DNA from: Ferrovibrio sp.
Lineage (GTDB): Bacteria; Pseudomonadota; Alphaproteobacteria; Ferrovibrionales; Ferrovibrionaceae
DNA length: 64,000 nt
Reading direction: 5' to 3'
Assembly: GCF_019636075.1 (NCBI RefSeq)
Contig: NZ_JAHBYG010000003.1
Coordinates: 62,001 to 126,000, forward strand
Shown here: piece by piece, positions 50,195 through 59,528 of the stretch
How the letters are laid out: every line of letters begins with the position of its first letter
Position numbering within the stretch: position 1 is the first letter of the stretch
Notes under the pieces: model-generated
Told to the model about the DNA's origin: nothing
The model's database searches: none
The model's input: the letters and a program-made list of their open reading frames with translations, nothing else
Made by a program: the position numbers and the translations under genes

Positions 50195-52255
50195 TTAGAA
50201 GCCTTTCGTGTAGCTGACGGCCACGCGGTAATCGCGGCCTTCTTCGTAGAGAGCCTGCAGATGGCGGCGGTAGCTCTTGTCGAAGATGTTTTCCACGCCG
50301 GCATCCACGCGGAAGCCTTCAAATCCCTGGAATTGCGGGATCCAGGTGGCAAACACGCCGTGCACCACATAACCCGAAGTGGGCACCACCGCGGCTTCCA
50401 CGCCGGCCGAAAGATTGGTGTTGGATACGCGGTTCTGTTCGGCGGCAATCTCGGTGCGCCAGCCGAAGCGCAGGCCGTAATCGGGCAGCTTGCCGCCCAA
50501 TGTCACCACGGCGCGGTCGGCGGGGATCGAATCGATCGGCCGGCTGGTCTGTTCGTTCTCGCCGCGGATGCGCGAATATCCCAGGCTGCCGAAGGCGTAT
50601 TGCATGTCGTAGCGCGATTCGATTTCCACGCCCTGGATGGTTGCTTCGGTGAGGTTGCGGTTGGTGGTGGTGGTATTGCCGACGATGAATTCGATGAAAT
50701 CCTCGGCCTTGGTGTGGAAGTAGGTGCTGTTGAAGCTCAACCGGTCCTTCTCGGTCAGCACATTCTTGAAATCCAGCTTGAAGCCGGTCTCGGCGGTGCG
50801 GGTCTTTTCCGGCTTCAGTGCGGTGTTGGTGACGAAATTGTTGCCGAAGAAATGCTGACCGGTGACGAAAATTTCGGTCAGGTTGGGCGCACGGAAAGCG
50901 TCGCCATAGGAGGCATAAAGCGACAGCCATTGCATCGGCCGCCAATTCGCCGCCAGCTTGGGTGAAAGCTTGCTTTCCTCAACAGTGCTGCCGTTGTCGG
51001 AATGGTTCTGGTAATCGTCGAAACGCAGGGTCGGGGTCAGCGTGAGGCCGCGCAGCAATTCGATTTCGTCCTGCACGTAAACGCCCACCACGCGACCGCT
51101 GGCTGAGGGGAATGTGGAGCGCGGCGCGTTGTTGCGGATGCCGGTCTGGTCGTCCTTGAAATACTCGGTGCCGAAGGTCACGGTGTTGGCCAGGCTGCCG
51201 GTATTGAAACGCATGGTGTTGTAGGCGTCGTAGCCCCAGGTGGTGAGCAGCGAATCGTCCAGTCGGGCGGTCAGCGGCGGTTGCCGGGCTTCGTTCACTT
51301 CAAGCTGGTTGCGATAGACCGAAAGGGTCGGCGCCAGCAGCGGCATGTCGGGATTGTTGTAGACGTATTTCGCCGAAGCCGTGGTCATTTCAGTCTGGCG
51401 GTAGACCAGCGGATTCGATGTGGCATTGGGCGCCGCATCGGGATTGGTGGGTATGATGCCGTCTTCCTTGAAGCGGATCAGGCTGAAGGTCATGGTCTGG
51501 TTTTCGGTGGGGCGCAGATTGGTTTTCAGCAGGATGTCGCTGGCATCCTCCGCCGAATTGTCCAACTCGATGCCGCCGCCCTGGCGCAGTGTGCCGCTAT
51601 CGCGCTTCGATACATTGGCTAGCAGGTCGATGCGCTCATCGGGCCGGCCGAATATGCCGGCGCTGTAATAGTTTTCACGCTGTACGCCGGAATAGCCGTA
51701 TTTGCCGCGGAAGCCGACCTTCTCGCCGGGATTGAGCAGATCGGAGGCATTCTTGGTTTCCATCGACACCACGCCGCCGATGGCGCCCGAGCCATGCAGG
51801 GCTGAATTGCTGCCGCGCACAACTTCCACCTGGCGCAGCAATTCCGGATCAAGGAAGAAGCGGCCCTTATGGCCGGCGGTGAAATTCTGCCGTGCGCCAT
51901 CCAGCGTGGTCACCACGCGCTGACCGCCGAAACCGCGGATATTGATATCCTGGCCCACCCGGCGCGGGCCGCCCTGGATATCCACGCTCGGCAGATCGCG
52001 CAGCAGATCGTCCAGCTTGGAGGGCGCGCGCTCCTCGATATCCTCGTTGGTGATCACCGAAACATTGGCCGGCACTTCGTTGAGCGTGTGCGGCGTCTTG
52101 GTGGCGGTTACGGTTACCGCGTCCAGCGCGGTGGCGTTCTGTTGCTGCGCCCATGCCGGCAGGGCTGCCAAAGACAATGCCATCAGCGAGGCAGACAGCA
52201 GATACGGGGAAAACGACAGATGGGACGAAAACGGGCGTGAATAGACAGCCGACAC
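50195..52255 (-). CDS. hmuR: TonB-dependent heme/hemoglobin outer-membrane receptor
   Basis: A 686-aa outer-membrane barrel: signal peptide ending PAWAQ, TonB box DAVTVTATK, plug domain (LDDLLRDLPSVDIQGGPRRVGQDINIRGFGG), and barrel ending in the terminal Phe (YTKGF). It is of the hemoglobin/transferrin/lactoferrin receptor type. The GTG at 52255 has GGAGG at 6-nt spacing and was preferred; an ATG at 52276 would include that ribosome site. It follows hemP by about 100 bp. Confidence 0.92.
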   Translation of the reverse strand: MSAVYSRPFSSHLSFSPYLLSASLMALSLAALPAWAQQQNATALDAVTVTATKTPHTLNEVPANVSVITNEDIEERAPSKLDDLLRDLPSVDIQGGPRRVGQDINIRGFGGQRVVTTLDGARQNFTAGHKGRFFLDPELLRQVEVVRGSNSALHGSGAIGGVVSMETKNASDLLNPGEKVGFRGKYGYSGVQRENYYSAGIFGRPDERIDLLANVSKRDSGTLRQGGGIELDNSAEDASDILLKTNLRPTENQTMTFSLIRFKEDGIIPTNPDAAPNATSNPLVYRQTEMTTASAKYVYNNPDMPLLAPTLSVYRNQLEVNEARQPPLTARLDDSLLTTWGYDAYNTMRFNTGSLANTVTFGTEYFKDDQTGIRNNAPRSTFPSASGRVVGVYVQDEIELLRGLTLTPTLRFDDYQNHSDNGSTVEESKLSPKLAANWRPMQWLSLYASYGDAFRAPNLTEIFVTGQHFFGNNFVTNTALKPEKTRTAETGFKLDFKNVLTEKDRLSFNSTYFHTKAEDFIEFIVGNTTTTNRNLTEATIQGVEIESRYDMQYAFGSLGYSRIRGENEQTSRPIDSIPADRAVVTLGGKLPDYGLRFGWRTEIAAEQNRVSNTNLSAGVEAAVVPTSGYVVHGVFATWIPQFQGFEGFRVDAGVENIFDKSYRRHLQALYEEGRDYRVAVSYTKGF

Positions 52256-52363
52256 GGCATACCTCCGAACAGCCATCTCGCGGATGGCCAGACAAGTAGC
52301 TGGCTGGCTACCTGGGATCGCCGTGCGACCCTGGGGGGCTTGCCGGTTGCAAGAACCGCTGAG

Positions 52364-52576
52364 TTATTTGGTGAGGATCAGTTTGCCGTTTGAGGTGAGG
52401 CGCAAACGGTAATCGGCGCCTTCATGCTCGATAATCACTTCACGGCCGGTCTCAAACAATTGGCGGCTGTTCAATCTGGGAGGCACCACTTTTGCGGTGG
52501 CTTCCCCGGGGGATAATTCATCCTCCGAACCTGCGCCTAATTGCTTGATTCCTCTAGCTGATTGCATCCTTACCAT
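52364..52576 (-). CDS. hemP: Hemin uptake protein HemP
   Basis: A 70-aa protein with the HemP core RLNSRQLFETGREVIIEHEG and the C-terminal YRLRLTSNGKLILTK. HemP proteins are small, iron-regulated, and in some bacteria activate the heme-uptake genes that follow. The frame is open to 52699, but a start at 52576 (or 52567) keeps the Fur box outside the coding part and gives the usual family length. It is the first gene of the heme-uptake operon. Confidence 0.87.
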   Translation of the reverse strand: MVRMQSARGIKQLGAGSEDELSPGEATAKVVPPRLNSRQLFETGREVIIEHEGADYRLRLTSNGKLILTK

Positions 52577-52644
52577 AATACCCCAGCCGGCCCCTTGGCG
52601 GGGCCTGATGCCGGGCAACATATACCTGGCTCCATGCTCATGCA

Positions 52645-52663
52645 AGTAAGAATAACTCTCATT
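52645..52663 (-). promoter_or_regulatory. Fur box upstream of hemP
   Basis: Read on the minus strand, AATGAGAGTTATTCTTACT matches the palindromic Fur consensus AATGAGAATnATTCTCATT at all but three defined positions. It is 69 bp upstream of the hemP start, in the only sizeable gap before the operon. It predicts iron repression of the whole hem/hmu set. Confidence 0.75.
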
Positions 52664-52848
52664 AACGATAGAAGGCGGCACCTGTTGCCGGCGCGCCACG
52701 CTATCGCTGCGGAATGCGGCCTGGGTGAGGGGCGAAGAGAAAAATCGGGCCGCACGGCACGCATGCCAGTTTCGGCCATGCTATAAGCCGGGCCCTTGTT
52801 AAAAACGCCTGGCAAATGCCGCCCGGCATTGCCTTTGGAATCCATGCG

Positions 52849-53766
52849 ATGTCTGTCTCCCCGCAAAACCAATCGCCCCTGAACCAGACCGCTCTGGGTA
52901 TCGGCCTGATGGTGCTGGCTGCGGCGGTGTTCGGCATGATGGATGCTCTGGTGAAATGGCTGACTGCCGGCTACAGCACCGTGCAGATCATGTTTTTCCG
53001 CAGCGTGTTTGCCTTTCCGCCGATTCTGATGCTGCTCTGGCGCAATCACGGTATGGCCGGATTGCGCACGCAGAATTTCATCGGTCACGGATTGCGTTCG
53101 ATCTATGGCTGCCTGGCAATGCTGTGTTTTTTCAGCGCCTATGCGACGATGCCGCTGGCGGATGTGACCGCGATTGCCTTCGCCGCGCCGGTCTTTATCG
53201 CTTGTTTGTCGGTCTGGCTGCTGGGTGAGCGGGTGGGCCTGCATCGCTGGTCGGCCATCGTGGTGGGATTTTTGGGCATGCTGGTGATCTTGCGGCCGGC
53301 CGCGCTGCTCAGCGGCCATGCCTCGCCGGGCTTGTTGCTGGCTGCCGCCGGTACGCTGCTTTATTCGCTGGCGATGATCCAGATCCGCAAGCTCACGCGG
53401 CATGAGGCCAGCCCGACGATCGCCTTCTATTTCACGGCTTTCTGCACGCTCTATACCGGCCTGGCGCTGCCCTGGTTCTGGACCACGCCAGACCTGGCCG
53501 ATCTTGGCCTGCTGATCGCCGTTGGCCTGCTGGGCGGCATGGCGCAATTACTGATGACCCGCGCTTTCTCGCTGGCGGCGGTCTCCGTCGTGGCGCCGTT
53601 CGATTATACCCACCTGTTATGGTCGGTGTTGCTGGGCTGGTATCTGTTCGGCGATTTCCCCGACCTACAGACCTGGATCGGCTCGGCCATCGTGGTGGCC
53701 AGCGGATTATACATCCTGTATCGCGAAACCGTGCGCCGGCGGGAACCGGTGCAGGGGCAAGACTGA
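52849..53766 (+). CDS. DMT superfamily (EamA) transporter
   Basis: A 305-aa protein with about ten membrane helices in two EamA repeats. Typical segments are FGMMDALVKWLTAGYSTVQIMFFRS, ADVTAIAFAAPVFIACLSVWLLGERVG, and the second repeat AQLLMTRAFSLAAVSVVAPFDYTHLLWSVLLGWYLFGDFP. It is a metabolite exporter or importer of unknown substrate. The ATG at 52849 was chosen; 52816 is the alternative. It is divergent from hemP. Confidence 0.88.
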   Translation: MSVSPQNQSPLNQTALGIGLMVLAAAVFGMMDALVKWLTAGYSTVQIMFFRSVFAFPPILMLLWRNHGMAGLRTQNFIGHGLRSIYGCLAMLCFFSAYATMPLADVTAIAFAAPVFIACLSVWLLGERVGLHRWSAIVVGFLGMLVILRPAALLSGHASPGLLLAAAGTLLYSLAMIQIRKLTRHEASPTIAFYFTAFCTLYTGLALPWFWTTPDLADLGLLIAVGLLGGMAQLLMTRAFSLAAVSVVAPFDYTHLLWSVLLGWYLFGDFPDLQTWIGSAIVVASGLYILYRETVRRREPVQGQD

Positions 53767-53792
53767 ATTTTCCAGGAAAATTTCAACCGCGA

Positions 53793-53869
53793 TGGTCGGA
53801 GTGAGAAGATTCGAACTTCCGGCCCCTAGCTCCCGAAGCTAGTGCTCTACCAGGCTGAGCTACACTCCG
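53793..53869 (-). tRNA. tRNA-Pro (anticodon CGG), CCA encoded
   Basis: The minus strand folds as a cloverleaf. The acceptor CGGAGTG pairs with CACTCCG. The D-arm is GCTC...GAGC. The anticodon stem CTAGC/GCTAG has loop TTCGGGA (anticodon CGG). The T-loop is TTCGAAT. Discriminator A and CCA follow. Confidence 0.96.
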
Positions 53870-54008
53870 TCAGCGGTTGCGGGCGCCCTTATAGCGCCAA
53901 GGGGGGCGGGGTTCAAGCGGCCCGGCCTGATCCTTGTTAAGAGATTGGTGCTTATCAAAAGATTGGGTGCCAGCCCCTCAAACCGCCCACCTTCAAACTA
54001 CCGGCCCC

Positions 54009-55058
54009 TTAAACCGCCCGGGCAATGGCGAAATCCACCGCCTCGGCCAGGGCATCGCGGGTCGGACCGGGGGTGAAGCGGCCCAAAGCATCCTTGGCGG
54101 CCTGGCCATAGCGCCGGGCGCGATCCAGGGTAGCGGCCAGGCTGCCATGGCGCCGCATCAGGCGCAGGGCCTCGGCGAAATCGGCCTCCTGTTGCTGGTC
54201 GGGGGTCTCGATCACCCGTTTCCAGAAGGCGCGTTCGGTCTCGTCGCCGCGCTCATGGGCTAGCAACACCGGCAGGGTCACTTTGCCTTCGCGGAAATCG
54301 TCGCCGGTATTCTTGCCCAGCGAGGCGCCGTCGGCGGCGTAATCCAGGGCGTCATCCACCAGCTGAAAGGCGATGCCGAGATCGCGGCCATAGGCATCCA
54401 GCGCTTCCGCATCGGCCTGGTCGCGACCGGCAATCACCGCGCCCACCCGGCAGGCGGCGGCAAACAACGCGGCGGTTTTGGATTCGATCACTTTCAGATA
54501 CGAGGCTTCGCCGCTGGCCAGATCGTTGGCCGTCATCAACTGCAGCACTTCGCCCTCGGCGATCACGGCAGACGCGCCGGCCAGGATGCGCAGCACTTCC
54601 AGCGAGCCGGATTGCACCATCAACTGAAAGGCGCGGCTGAACAGGAAATCGCCCACCAGCACGCTGGCCTGGTTGCCCCACACCACATTGGCGGTTTCGG
54701 CGCCGCGCCGGCGTTCGCTTTCATCCACTACGTCGTCATGCAGCAAAGTCGCGGTGTGGATGAATTCCACGCAGGCAGCCAGCAGGATATGCTTGTCTCC
54801 GCCATAGCCGCAAAGCTTGGCCGCGCCAAGCGTGAGCATCGGCCGGATGCGTTTGCCGCCGCTGGCGATCAGGTGGCTGGCCAGTTCGGGGATCAGCCGC
54901 ACATCGCTTTCCATGCGGCGCATGATCTCTTCATTCACCGCGCCCATGTCGGCGGCGACAAGCAGGCGCAGCGGCTCTATGCTGGGGCCCTGGACCGGTG
55001 TTGGTCCAGGCCCGGAAAGGGGCGCTTGCGAAGACAAAGAGGTGGCCGGTTGCGACAC
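54009..55058 (-). CDS. ispB: Polyprenyl diphosphate synthase (quinone side chain)
   Basis: A 349-aa all-trans prenyltransferase that makes the C40-C50 tail of ubiquinone. The first Asp-rich motif is LLHDDVVDESERRRG and the second is QLVDDALDYAAD, with GGKRIRPML at the N-terminus and NTGDDFREGKVTLP. The GTG at 55058 (reading SQPATSLSS...) was chosen over an open frame reaching 55148; evidence for the start is weak. It is divergent from the NPPY methyltransferase gene. Confidence 0.9.
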   Translation of the reverse strand: MSQPATSLSSQAPLSGPGPTPVQGPSIEPLRLLVAADMGAVNEEIMRRMESDVRLIPELASHLIASGGKRIRPMLTLGAAKLCGYGGDKHILLAACVEFIHTATLLHDDVVDESERRRGAETANVVWGNQASVLVGDFLFSRAFQLMVQSGSLEVLRILAGASAVIAEGEVLQLMTANDLASGEASYLKVIESKTAALFAAACRVGAVIAGRDQADAEALDAYGRDLGIAFQLVDDALDYAADGASLGKNTGDDFREGKVTLPVLLAHERGDETERAFWKRVIETPDQQQEADFAEALRLMRRHGSLAATLDRARRYGQAAKDALGRFTPGPTRDALAEAVDFAIARAV

Positions 55059-55198
55059 GATTGCTTTCTGGTCCGGTATGGGCCGCCAATTGCGGCAGCC
55101 GCTATTAAAGAGGTGACCGGAGCATAGTTGCGCAGGCTCGTGGGTCAAGCTTTGGTGCCAGTAACAACGCGATAGCCAAGATCACGATTGATGATTTC

Positions 55199-55960
55199 AT
55201 GAGCGAAACCACCACAGACAAGCTGCTGGACGGCCGCGTGCTGCTGACCCAGCCGCGCCAGGGCCAGCGCGCTTCGGCGGATGCGGTGATGCTGGCCGCC
55301 GCCGTAGCGGCCAAACGCGGCCAGAATGTGCTCGATCTGGGCTGCGGCACAGGGGTTGCCATGCTCTGTCTGGCGGCCCGGTTGCCCGGTTTGCAGGCCG
55401 ATGGTCTGGAGATACAGCCAAAGCTTGTGGAATTGGCCCGGCACAATCTGCAAGCCAATGCCATGGCCGGGCATTTGCGGGTATTCGAGGGCGATCTGCG
55501 TCAGCGCATTGCCGGGTTGCAGCCCAACGCTTACGACCACGTGCTGGCCAATCCGCCCTATTTCGATCCCGCCCGCCATCGCCCGGCCAAGGATGCCGGC
55601 CGTGCCCTGGCGCGCCAGGGGGTGGATGGCGAGGGCGCGGCCGGTGCCGATGAGGCGGCCTGGGTCTCCGCCATGCTGCGCTATGCCAGACCCAGCGGTC
55701 GGCTTTGGCTGATTCAGCGGGTGGAGCAATTGCCCGCCACCCTGGCCGCATTTGGCCAGCGGGCTGGCGGCATCATAATCCTGCCTCTGCAATCCAAGCC
55801 CGGGCAGCCACCCAAACGGCTGATAATTCAGGCAGTAAAAGGCGGTAAATCGCCATTAAAACTGTTGCCGCCGCTGTTGCTGCACGAGGCCGATGGCAGC
55901 TATCGCCCGGCCATCGAGGCGGTGTTGCGCGAGGGCGCGGCCTTGCCGGAGCAGGCCTGA
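55199..55960 (+). CDS. NPPY-type methyltransferase (TrmN6/tRNA1(Val)-like)
   Basis: A 253-aa class I methyltransferase. SAM motif I is VLDLGCGTGVAML and the amino-methyltransferase motif is ANPPYFDP, as in enzymes methylating exocyclic N6 of adenine, for example A37 of tRNA-Val. It keeps the QPRQGQRASADAVMLAAAV start of this family. The position next to polyprenyl synthase and upstream of glyQ is common in alphaproteobacteria. Substrate by analogy only. Confidence 0.85.
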   Translation: MSETTTDKLLDGRVLLTQPRQGQRASADAVMLAAAVAAKRGQNVLDLGCGTGVAMLCLAARLPGLQADGLEIQPKLVELARHNLQANAMAGHLRVFEGDLRQRIAGLQPNAYDHVLANPPYFDPARHRPAKDAGRALARQGVDGEGAAGADEAAWVSAMLRYARPSGRLWLIQRVEQLPATLAAFGQRAGGIIILPLQSKPGQPPKRLIIQAVKGGKSPLKLLPPLLLHEADGSYRPAIEAVLREGAALPEQA

Positions 55961-56012
55961 CTTCCCATACTATATGCGTCATGATGGACAGGTCTGGAAC
56001 GGATCGGCCCCG

Positions 56013-56288
56013 ATGTTTAAATTTCTGCTGTTGATTGCCGTGATTGCCGGTGCCTATTACGGCTACCGCTATCTGAATCGCCGCGAGGCCGAGAAAGCGG
56101 CGGAAAAACTGCGCCGCGAGAGCCAGCAAGCCTCAGGCCAGGACATGGCGAGCCGCGCTCCGGTTGCGCAAAAGCCGGCCCAGCCGGCCTCGGAGGACAT
56201 GGTGGCCTGCCCGGCCTGCGGCACTTACCGCCCGGCTTCCGCACCAGCCTGCGACACGCCTGGTTGCTCGGCCAACAAGGCGGCCTGA
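56013..56288 (+). CDS. Small membrane protein with C-terminal zinc ribbon (PP0621-like)
   Basis: A 91-aa protein. Residues 1-20 are a hydrophobic helix (FKFLLLIAVIAGAYYGYRYL), followed by a charged helix and an Ala/Pro/Gln-rich linker. The C-terminus reads MVACPACGTYRPASAPACDTPGC, four Cys with spacing suited to one zinc. It resembles the PP0621 family of unknown function. A membrane-anchored zinc ribbon is all that can be inferred. A terminator follows. Confidence 0.7.
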   Translation: MFKFLLLIAVIAGAYYGYRYLNRREAEKAAEKLRRESQQASGQDMASRAPVAQKPAQPASEDMVACPACGTYRPASAPACDTPGCSANKAA

Positions 56289-56293
56289 CAACC

Positions 56294-56337
56294 AGCCTGT
56301 GAAGCCGTCCGGAACATATAGCGGGACAGGCTTTTTT
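56294..56337 (+). terminator. Terminator after the small zinc-ribbon gene
   Basis: AGCCTGT (56294-56300) pairs with ACAGGCT (56326-56332), enclosing a smaller GTCC/GGAC hairpin, and is directly followed by six T (56332-56337). This is a standard intrinsic terminator, 6 bp after the stop codon. Confidence 0.75.
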
Positions 56338-56541
56338 CCGCTTGGCAAGTGCTGATTGGGCGCCGCTTCCGGTGGCTTGACCGGGGGCTGCCGCAGCTTT
56401 AAGGTCCGCGCGATTTTCCGCCACCCATCGTTCGATTCCGCTGCGTTCCTGAAACCGGGAGGCGGGGCCGACGAAAGCCTAGAGAATGGCAGGCCGTTAC
56501 GGCCCAACCCGCATAAGGCCATACGTTAAGGACGATCAAGA

Positions 56542-57453
56542 ATGGCGCCCGCCGGCCAGCCCGCCTCGAACTCCTTTCAGGATTTGATTCTTGCTTTGCA
56601 AGGTTTCTGGGCGCGTCAGGGCTGCACGATCCTGCAGCCTTACGACATGGAAGTCGGTGCGGGCACGTTTCACCCAGCCACCACGTTGCGTGCGCTCGGC
56701 CCCGAGCCGTGGAATGCCGCTTATGTGCAGCCCTCGCGCCGCCCGAAGGATGGCCGCTATGGCGAAAATCCCAACCGCCTGCAGCATTACTACCAGTTCC
56801 AGGTGATCCTGAAACCGAGCCCGGCCAATGTGCTGGATCTGTATCTCGACTCGCTGGCGGTGCTCGGCATCGATCACAAACGCCACGATATCCGCTTCGT
56901 GGAAGACGATTGGGAAAGCCCCACTTTGGGCGCCTGGGGTCTGGGCTGGGAAGTCTGGTGCGACGGCATGGAGGTGACGCAGTTCACCTATTTCCAGCAG
57001 GTCGGCGGCTATGATTGCGATCCGGTCGCGGCCGAAATCACCTACGGGCTCGAGCGTCTGGCGATGTATATCCAGGGCAAGGACCGGGTGTACGACCTGG
57101 ATTACAATGGCCGTGGCGTCAGCTATGGCGATGTGTTCCTGCAGGCGGAGCGCGAATTCTCCGCTTATAACTTCGAACATTCGGATTCCGAGCAGTTGTT
57201 CCGCCGCTTCAACGATGTGGAGCGCGAATGCAACAGCCTGATTGCCGCCGGCCTGGCCCTGCCGGCCTATGATCAATGCCTGAAGGCCAGCCATACCTTC
57301 AATCTGCTGGATGCGCGCGGCGTGATCAGCGTGACCGAACGCGCCGCCTATATCGGTCGGGTGCGCGCGCTGGCCAAGGCTTGCTGCACGCAATGGCTCC
57401 GCTCGCGCGGTCATCTGCCGCAGGAAGCGCAATCCCCGGGCGGAGCGGCGTGA
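56542..57453 (+). CDS. glyQ: Glycyl-tRNA synthetase alpha subunit
   Basis: A 303-aa catalytic subunit of the alpha2beta2 bacterial enzyme, which charges tRNA-Gly. It has [68 protein letters not shown] and the motif 3 region [19 protein letters not shown] precedes the ATG. The stop overlaps the glyS start (TGATG). Confidence 0.96.
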   Translation: MAPAGQPASNSFQDLILALQGFWARQGCTILQPYDMEVGAGTFHPATTLRALGPEPWNAAYVQPSRRPKDGRYGENPNRLQHYYQFQVILKPSPANVLDLYLDSLAVLGIDHKRHDIRFVEDDWESPTLGAWGLGWEVWCDGMEVTQFTYFQQVGGYDCDPVAAEITYGLERLAMYIQGKDRVYDLDYNGRGVSYGDVFLQAEREFSAYNFEHSDSEQLFRRFNDVERECNSLIAAGLALPAYDQCLKASHTFNLLDARGVISVTERAAYIGRVRALAKACCTQWLRSRGHLPQEAQSPGGAA

Positions 57454-59522
57454 TGATCGGCGAATTGCTGTTGGAATTGCATTCCGAGGAAATTCCCGCC
57501 CGCATGCAGCAGCGTGCGGCGGAAGACCTGCGCCGGCTGGTTTGCGAGGCCTTGGCCAAGGCCGGGCTCAATCCTGGCGAGACCGAAAGTTATGTCACCC
57601 CGCGCCGCCTGGCTTTGGCGGTGAAGGGTTTGCCGCGCGCTCAGGCCGATCTGCGCGAAGAAAAGAAGGGCCCGCGCGTGGGCTCGCCCGATGCGGCCGT
57701 GCAAGGCTTTCTGCGCGGTGCGGGGCTGCAAAGCCTGGAGCAATGCGAGAAGCGCGATACCGGTAAGGGCGAATTCTGGTTCGCGGTGATCGACCGGCCG
57801 GGCCGCCCCACCGTGGATGTGCTGCAGACCTTGCTGCCCGAGGCGTTGGCGCAGCTGCCCTGGCCGAAATCCATGCGCTGGGCGGACCATCCGCTGCGCT
57901 GGGTGCGGCCGCTGCATTCCATCCTCTGCCTGTTCGAAGGCCAGCCGGTGCCGTTCACATTCGGCCATCTCACGGCCGGCGACAGCACCGCTGGCCATCG
58001 CTTCATGGCGCCGAAGCGTTTTGCTGTGCGCGATACCAGCGACTGGCTGCGCTCGCTGCGTGGCGCCTATGTGGAACCGGATTTCGCCACCCGCCGCGCC
58101 ACTATCCTGAAGGATGCGGCTTTTGCCGCTGAAAACGAGGGGCTGACGCTGGTGGACGATCCTGGCCTGGCCGATGAAGTGGCCGGCCTGGTGGAACAGC
58201 CTGTGGTGCTGTTGGGTTCGATCCCCACCGAATTCATGGCGGTGCCGCGCGAAGTGCTCACCACCGCGATGCGCACGCATCAGAAGTATTTCGCCCTGAA
58301 CGATGCCGAAGGCCGGCTGGCTTCGCGCTTCGTGATCGTGGCCAACACGCTCACCAACGATGGCGGCAAGCAGGTGGTGGCGGGCAACGAGCGCGTGCTG
58401 GCCGCGCGGCTTTCCGATGCCAAATTCTTCTGGGATCAGGATCGCCGCCAGCGCCTGGATAGCCGCCTTCCGCTGCTGAAGGATATCGTGTTCCATGCCA
58501 AGCTGGGCACCCTGGCGGAAAAGGTTTCGCGGGTGGAGCGCTTGGCTTTCGAGCTGGCGCAACAGATCGGCGCCGATACCAAGCAGACTCGTCGTGCCGC
58601 TGCCCTGGCCAAGGCCGATCTCGTTACCGGCATGGTGGGCGAATTTCCTGAATTGCAGGGCATCATGGGGCGCTATTACGCCCTGGAAGATGGCGAACCG
58701 CAGGCCGTGGCCGAGGCGATTGCTCAGCATTACGCGCCGCAGGGCCCCAATGACGGATGCCCCACCGATGCGGTGGCGATCTGCGTGGCGCTGGCAGACA
58801 AGATCGACACGCTGGCTGGCTTTTTCGCCATCGATGAAAAGCCCACCGGCTCGAAGGATCCCTTCGCGTTGCGCCGCGCCGCTCTGGGCGTGATCCGCAT
58901 TCTGCTGGAAAACAACATCGCGCTGCCGCTGCGTCCGCTATTCACCTCGGCCCTTTCGATGCAGAGCGCGGTATCCGAAGCCGGCCGCGATGTGGCGGAA
59001 GAATTGCTGCGTTTCTTCGTGGATCGCTTGAAGGTGCATCTGCGCGAGAAGGGTGTGCGCCACGATGTGATCACCGCCGTGTTCGCCAAGAGCGCCGACG
59101 ACGATTTGCTGCGCGTGGTTACCAAGGCCGAGGCATTGAGTGGTTTCCTGGCCGGCCAGGATGGCGCCAACCTGCTGACCGCCTATCGCCGCGCCAACAA
59201 CATCGTGCGTGCCGAGATGAAGAAAACGCCCGATCTGCCTCTGGGCGAGATTGCCAACAGTTTTCTGGCTGAACTGGAAGAGAAGGCGCTGGCCGCCTGC
59301 CTTACCGAGATAGGCCATGCCCGCAGCGGCGCCGACGATGCGGCGGGCTTTGCCAAGTATCTTGCCGCGCTGGCGTTGATGCGCCAGCCGGTGGATGCGT
59401 TTTTCGAGCGCGTCACCGTCAATAGCGACGATGCCGCGCTGCGTCGTAACCGTTTGAGCCTGCTTGCCGCCGTTGCGGGAAGCATGGATCGCATTGCCGA
59501 TTTTTCGCAGATTGAAGGGTGA
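57453..59522 (+). CDS. glyS: Glycyl-tRNA synthetase beta subunit
   Basis: A 689-aa partner of GlyQ that binds tRNA-Gly. It has ELLLELHSEEIPARMQ at the N-terminus, SYVTPRRLAL, PKSMRWADHPLRWVRPLHSI, RTHQKYFAL, the HD-like region SDAKFFWDQDRRQ, and FFERVTVNSDD near the C-terminus as in anticodon-binding domains. The ATG overlaps the glyQ stop by one base. Confidence 0.96.
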   Translation: MIGELLLELHSEEIPARMQQRAAEDLRRLVCEALAKAGLNPGETESYVTPRRLALAVKGLPRAQADLREEKKGPRVGSPDAAVQGFLRGAGLQSLEQCEKRDTGKGEFWFAVIDRPGRPTVDVLQTLLPEALAQLPWPKSMRWADHPLRWVRPLHSILCLFEGQPVPFTFGHLTAGDSTAGHRFMAPKRFAVRDTSDWLRSLRGAYVEPDFATRRATILKDAAFAAENEGLTLVDDPGLADEVAGLVEQPVVLLGSIPTEFMAVPREVLTTAMRTHQKYFALNDAEGRLASRFVIVANTLTNDGGKQVVAGNERVLAARLSDAKFFWDQDRRQRLDSRLPLLKDIVFHAKLGTLAEKVSRVERLAFELAQQIGADTKQTRRAAALAKADLVTGMVGEFPELQGIMGRYYALEDGEPQAVAEAIAQHYAPQGPNDGCPTDAVAICVALADKIDTLAGFFAIDEKPTGSKDPFALRRAALGVIRILLENNIALPLRPLFTSALSMQSAVSEAGRDVAEELLRFFVDRLKVHLREKGVRHDVITAVFAKSADDDLLRVVTKAEALSGFLAGQDGANLLTAYRRANNIVRAEMKKTPDLPLGEIANSFLAELEEKALAACLTEIGHARSGADDAAGFAKYLAALALMRQPVDAFFERVTVNSDDAALRRNRLSLLAAVAGSMDRIADFSQIEG

Positions 59523-59528
59523 ATGATC

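Noticed and set aside
52256-52363. Cobalamin or other riboswitch before the outer-membrane receptor
   Set aside because: Only short hairpins are seen and no conserved box; the gap is too small for a B12 aptamer, and the operon is better explained by the Fur box.
53766-53782. 8-1-8 inverted repeat after the DMT transporter stop
   Set aside because: A one-base loop cannot form a terminator hairpin, and there is no T-run; AT-rich chance symmetry is likely.
53976-54020. Two copies of CCCCTyAAACCGCCC near the polyprenyl synthase stop
   Set aside because: Only two short copies, one inside coding sequence; too little to support a functional site.
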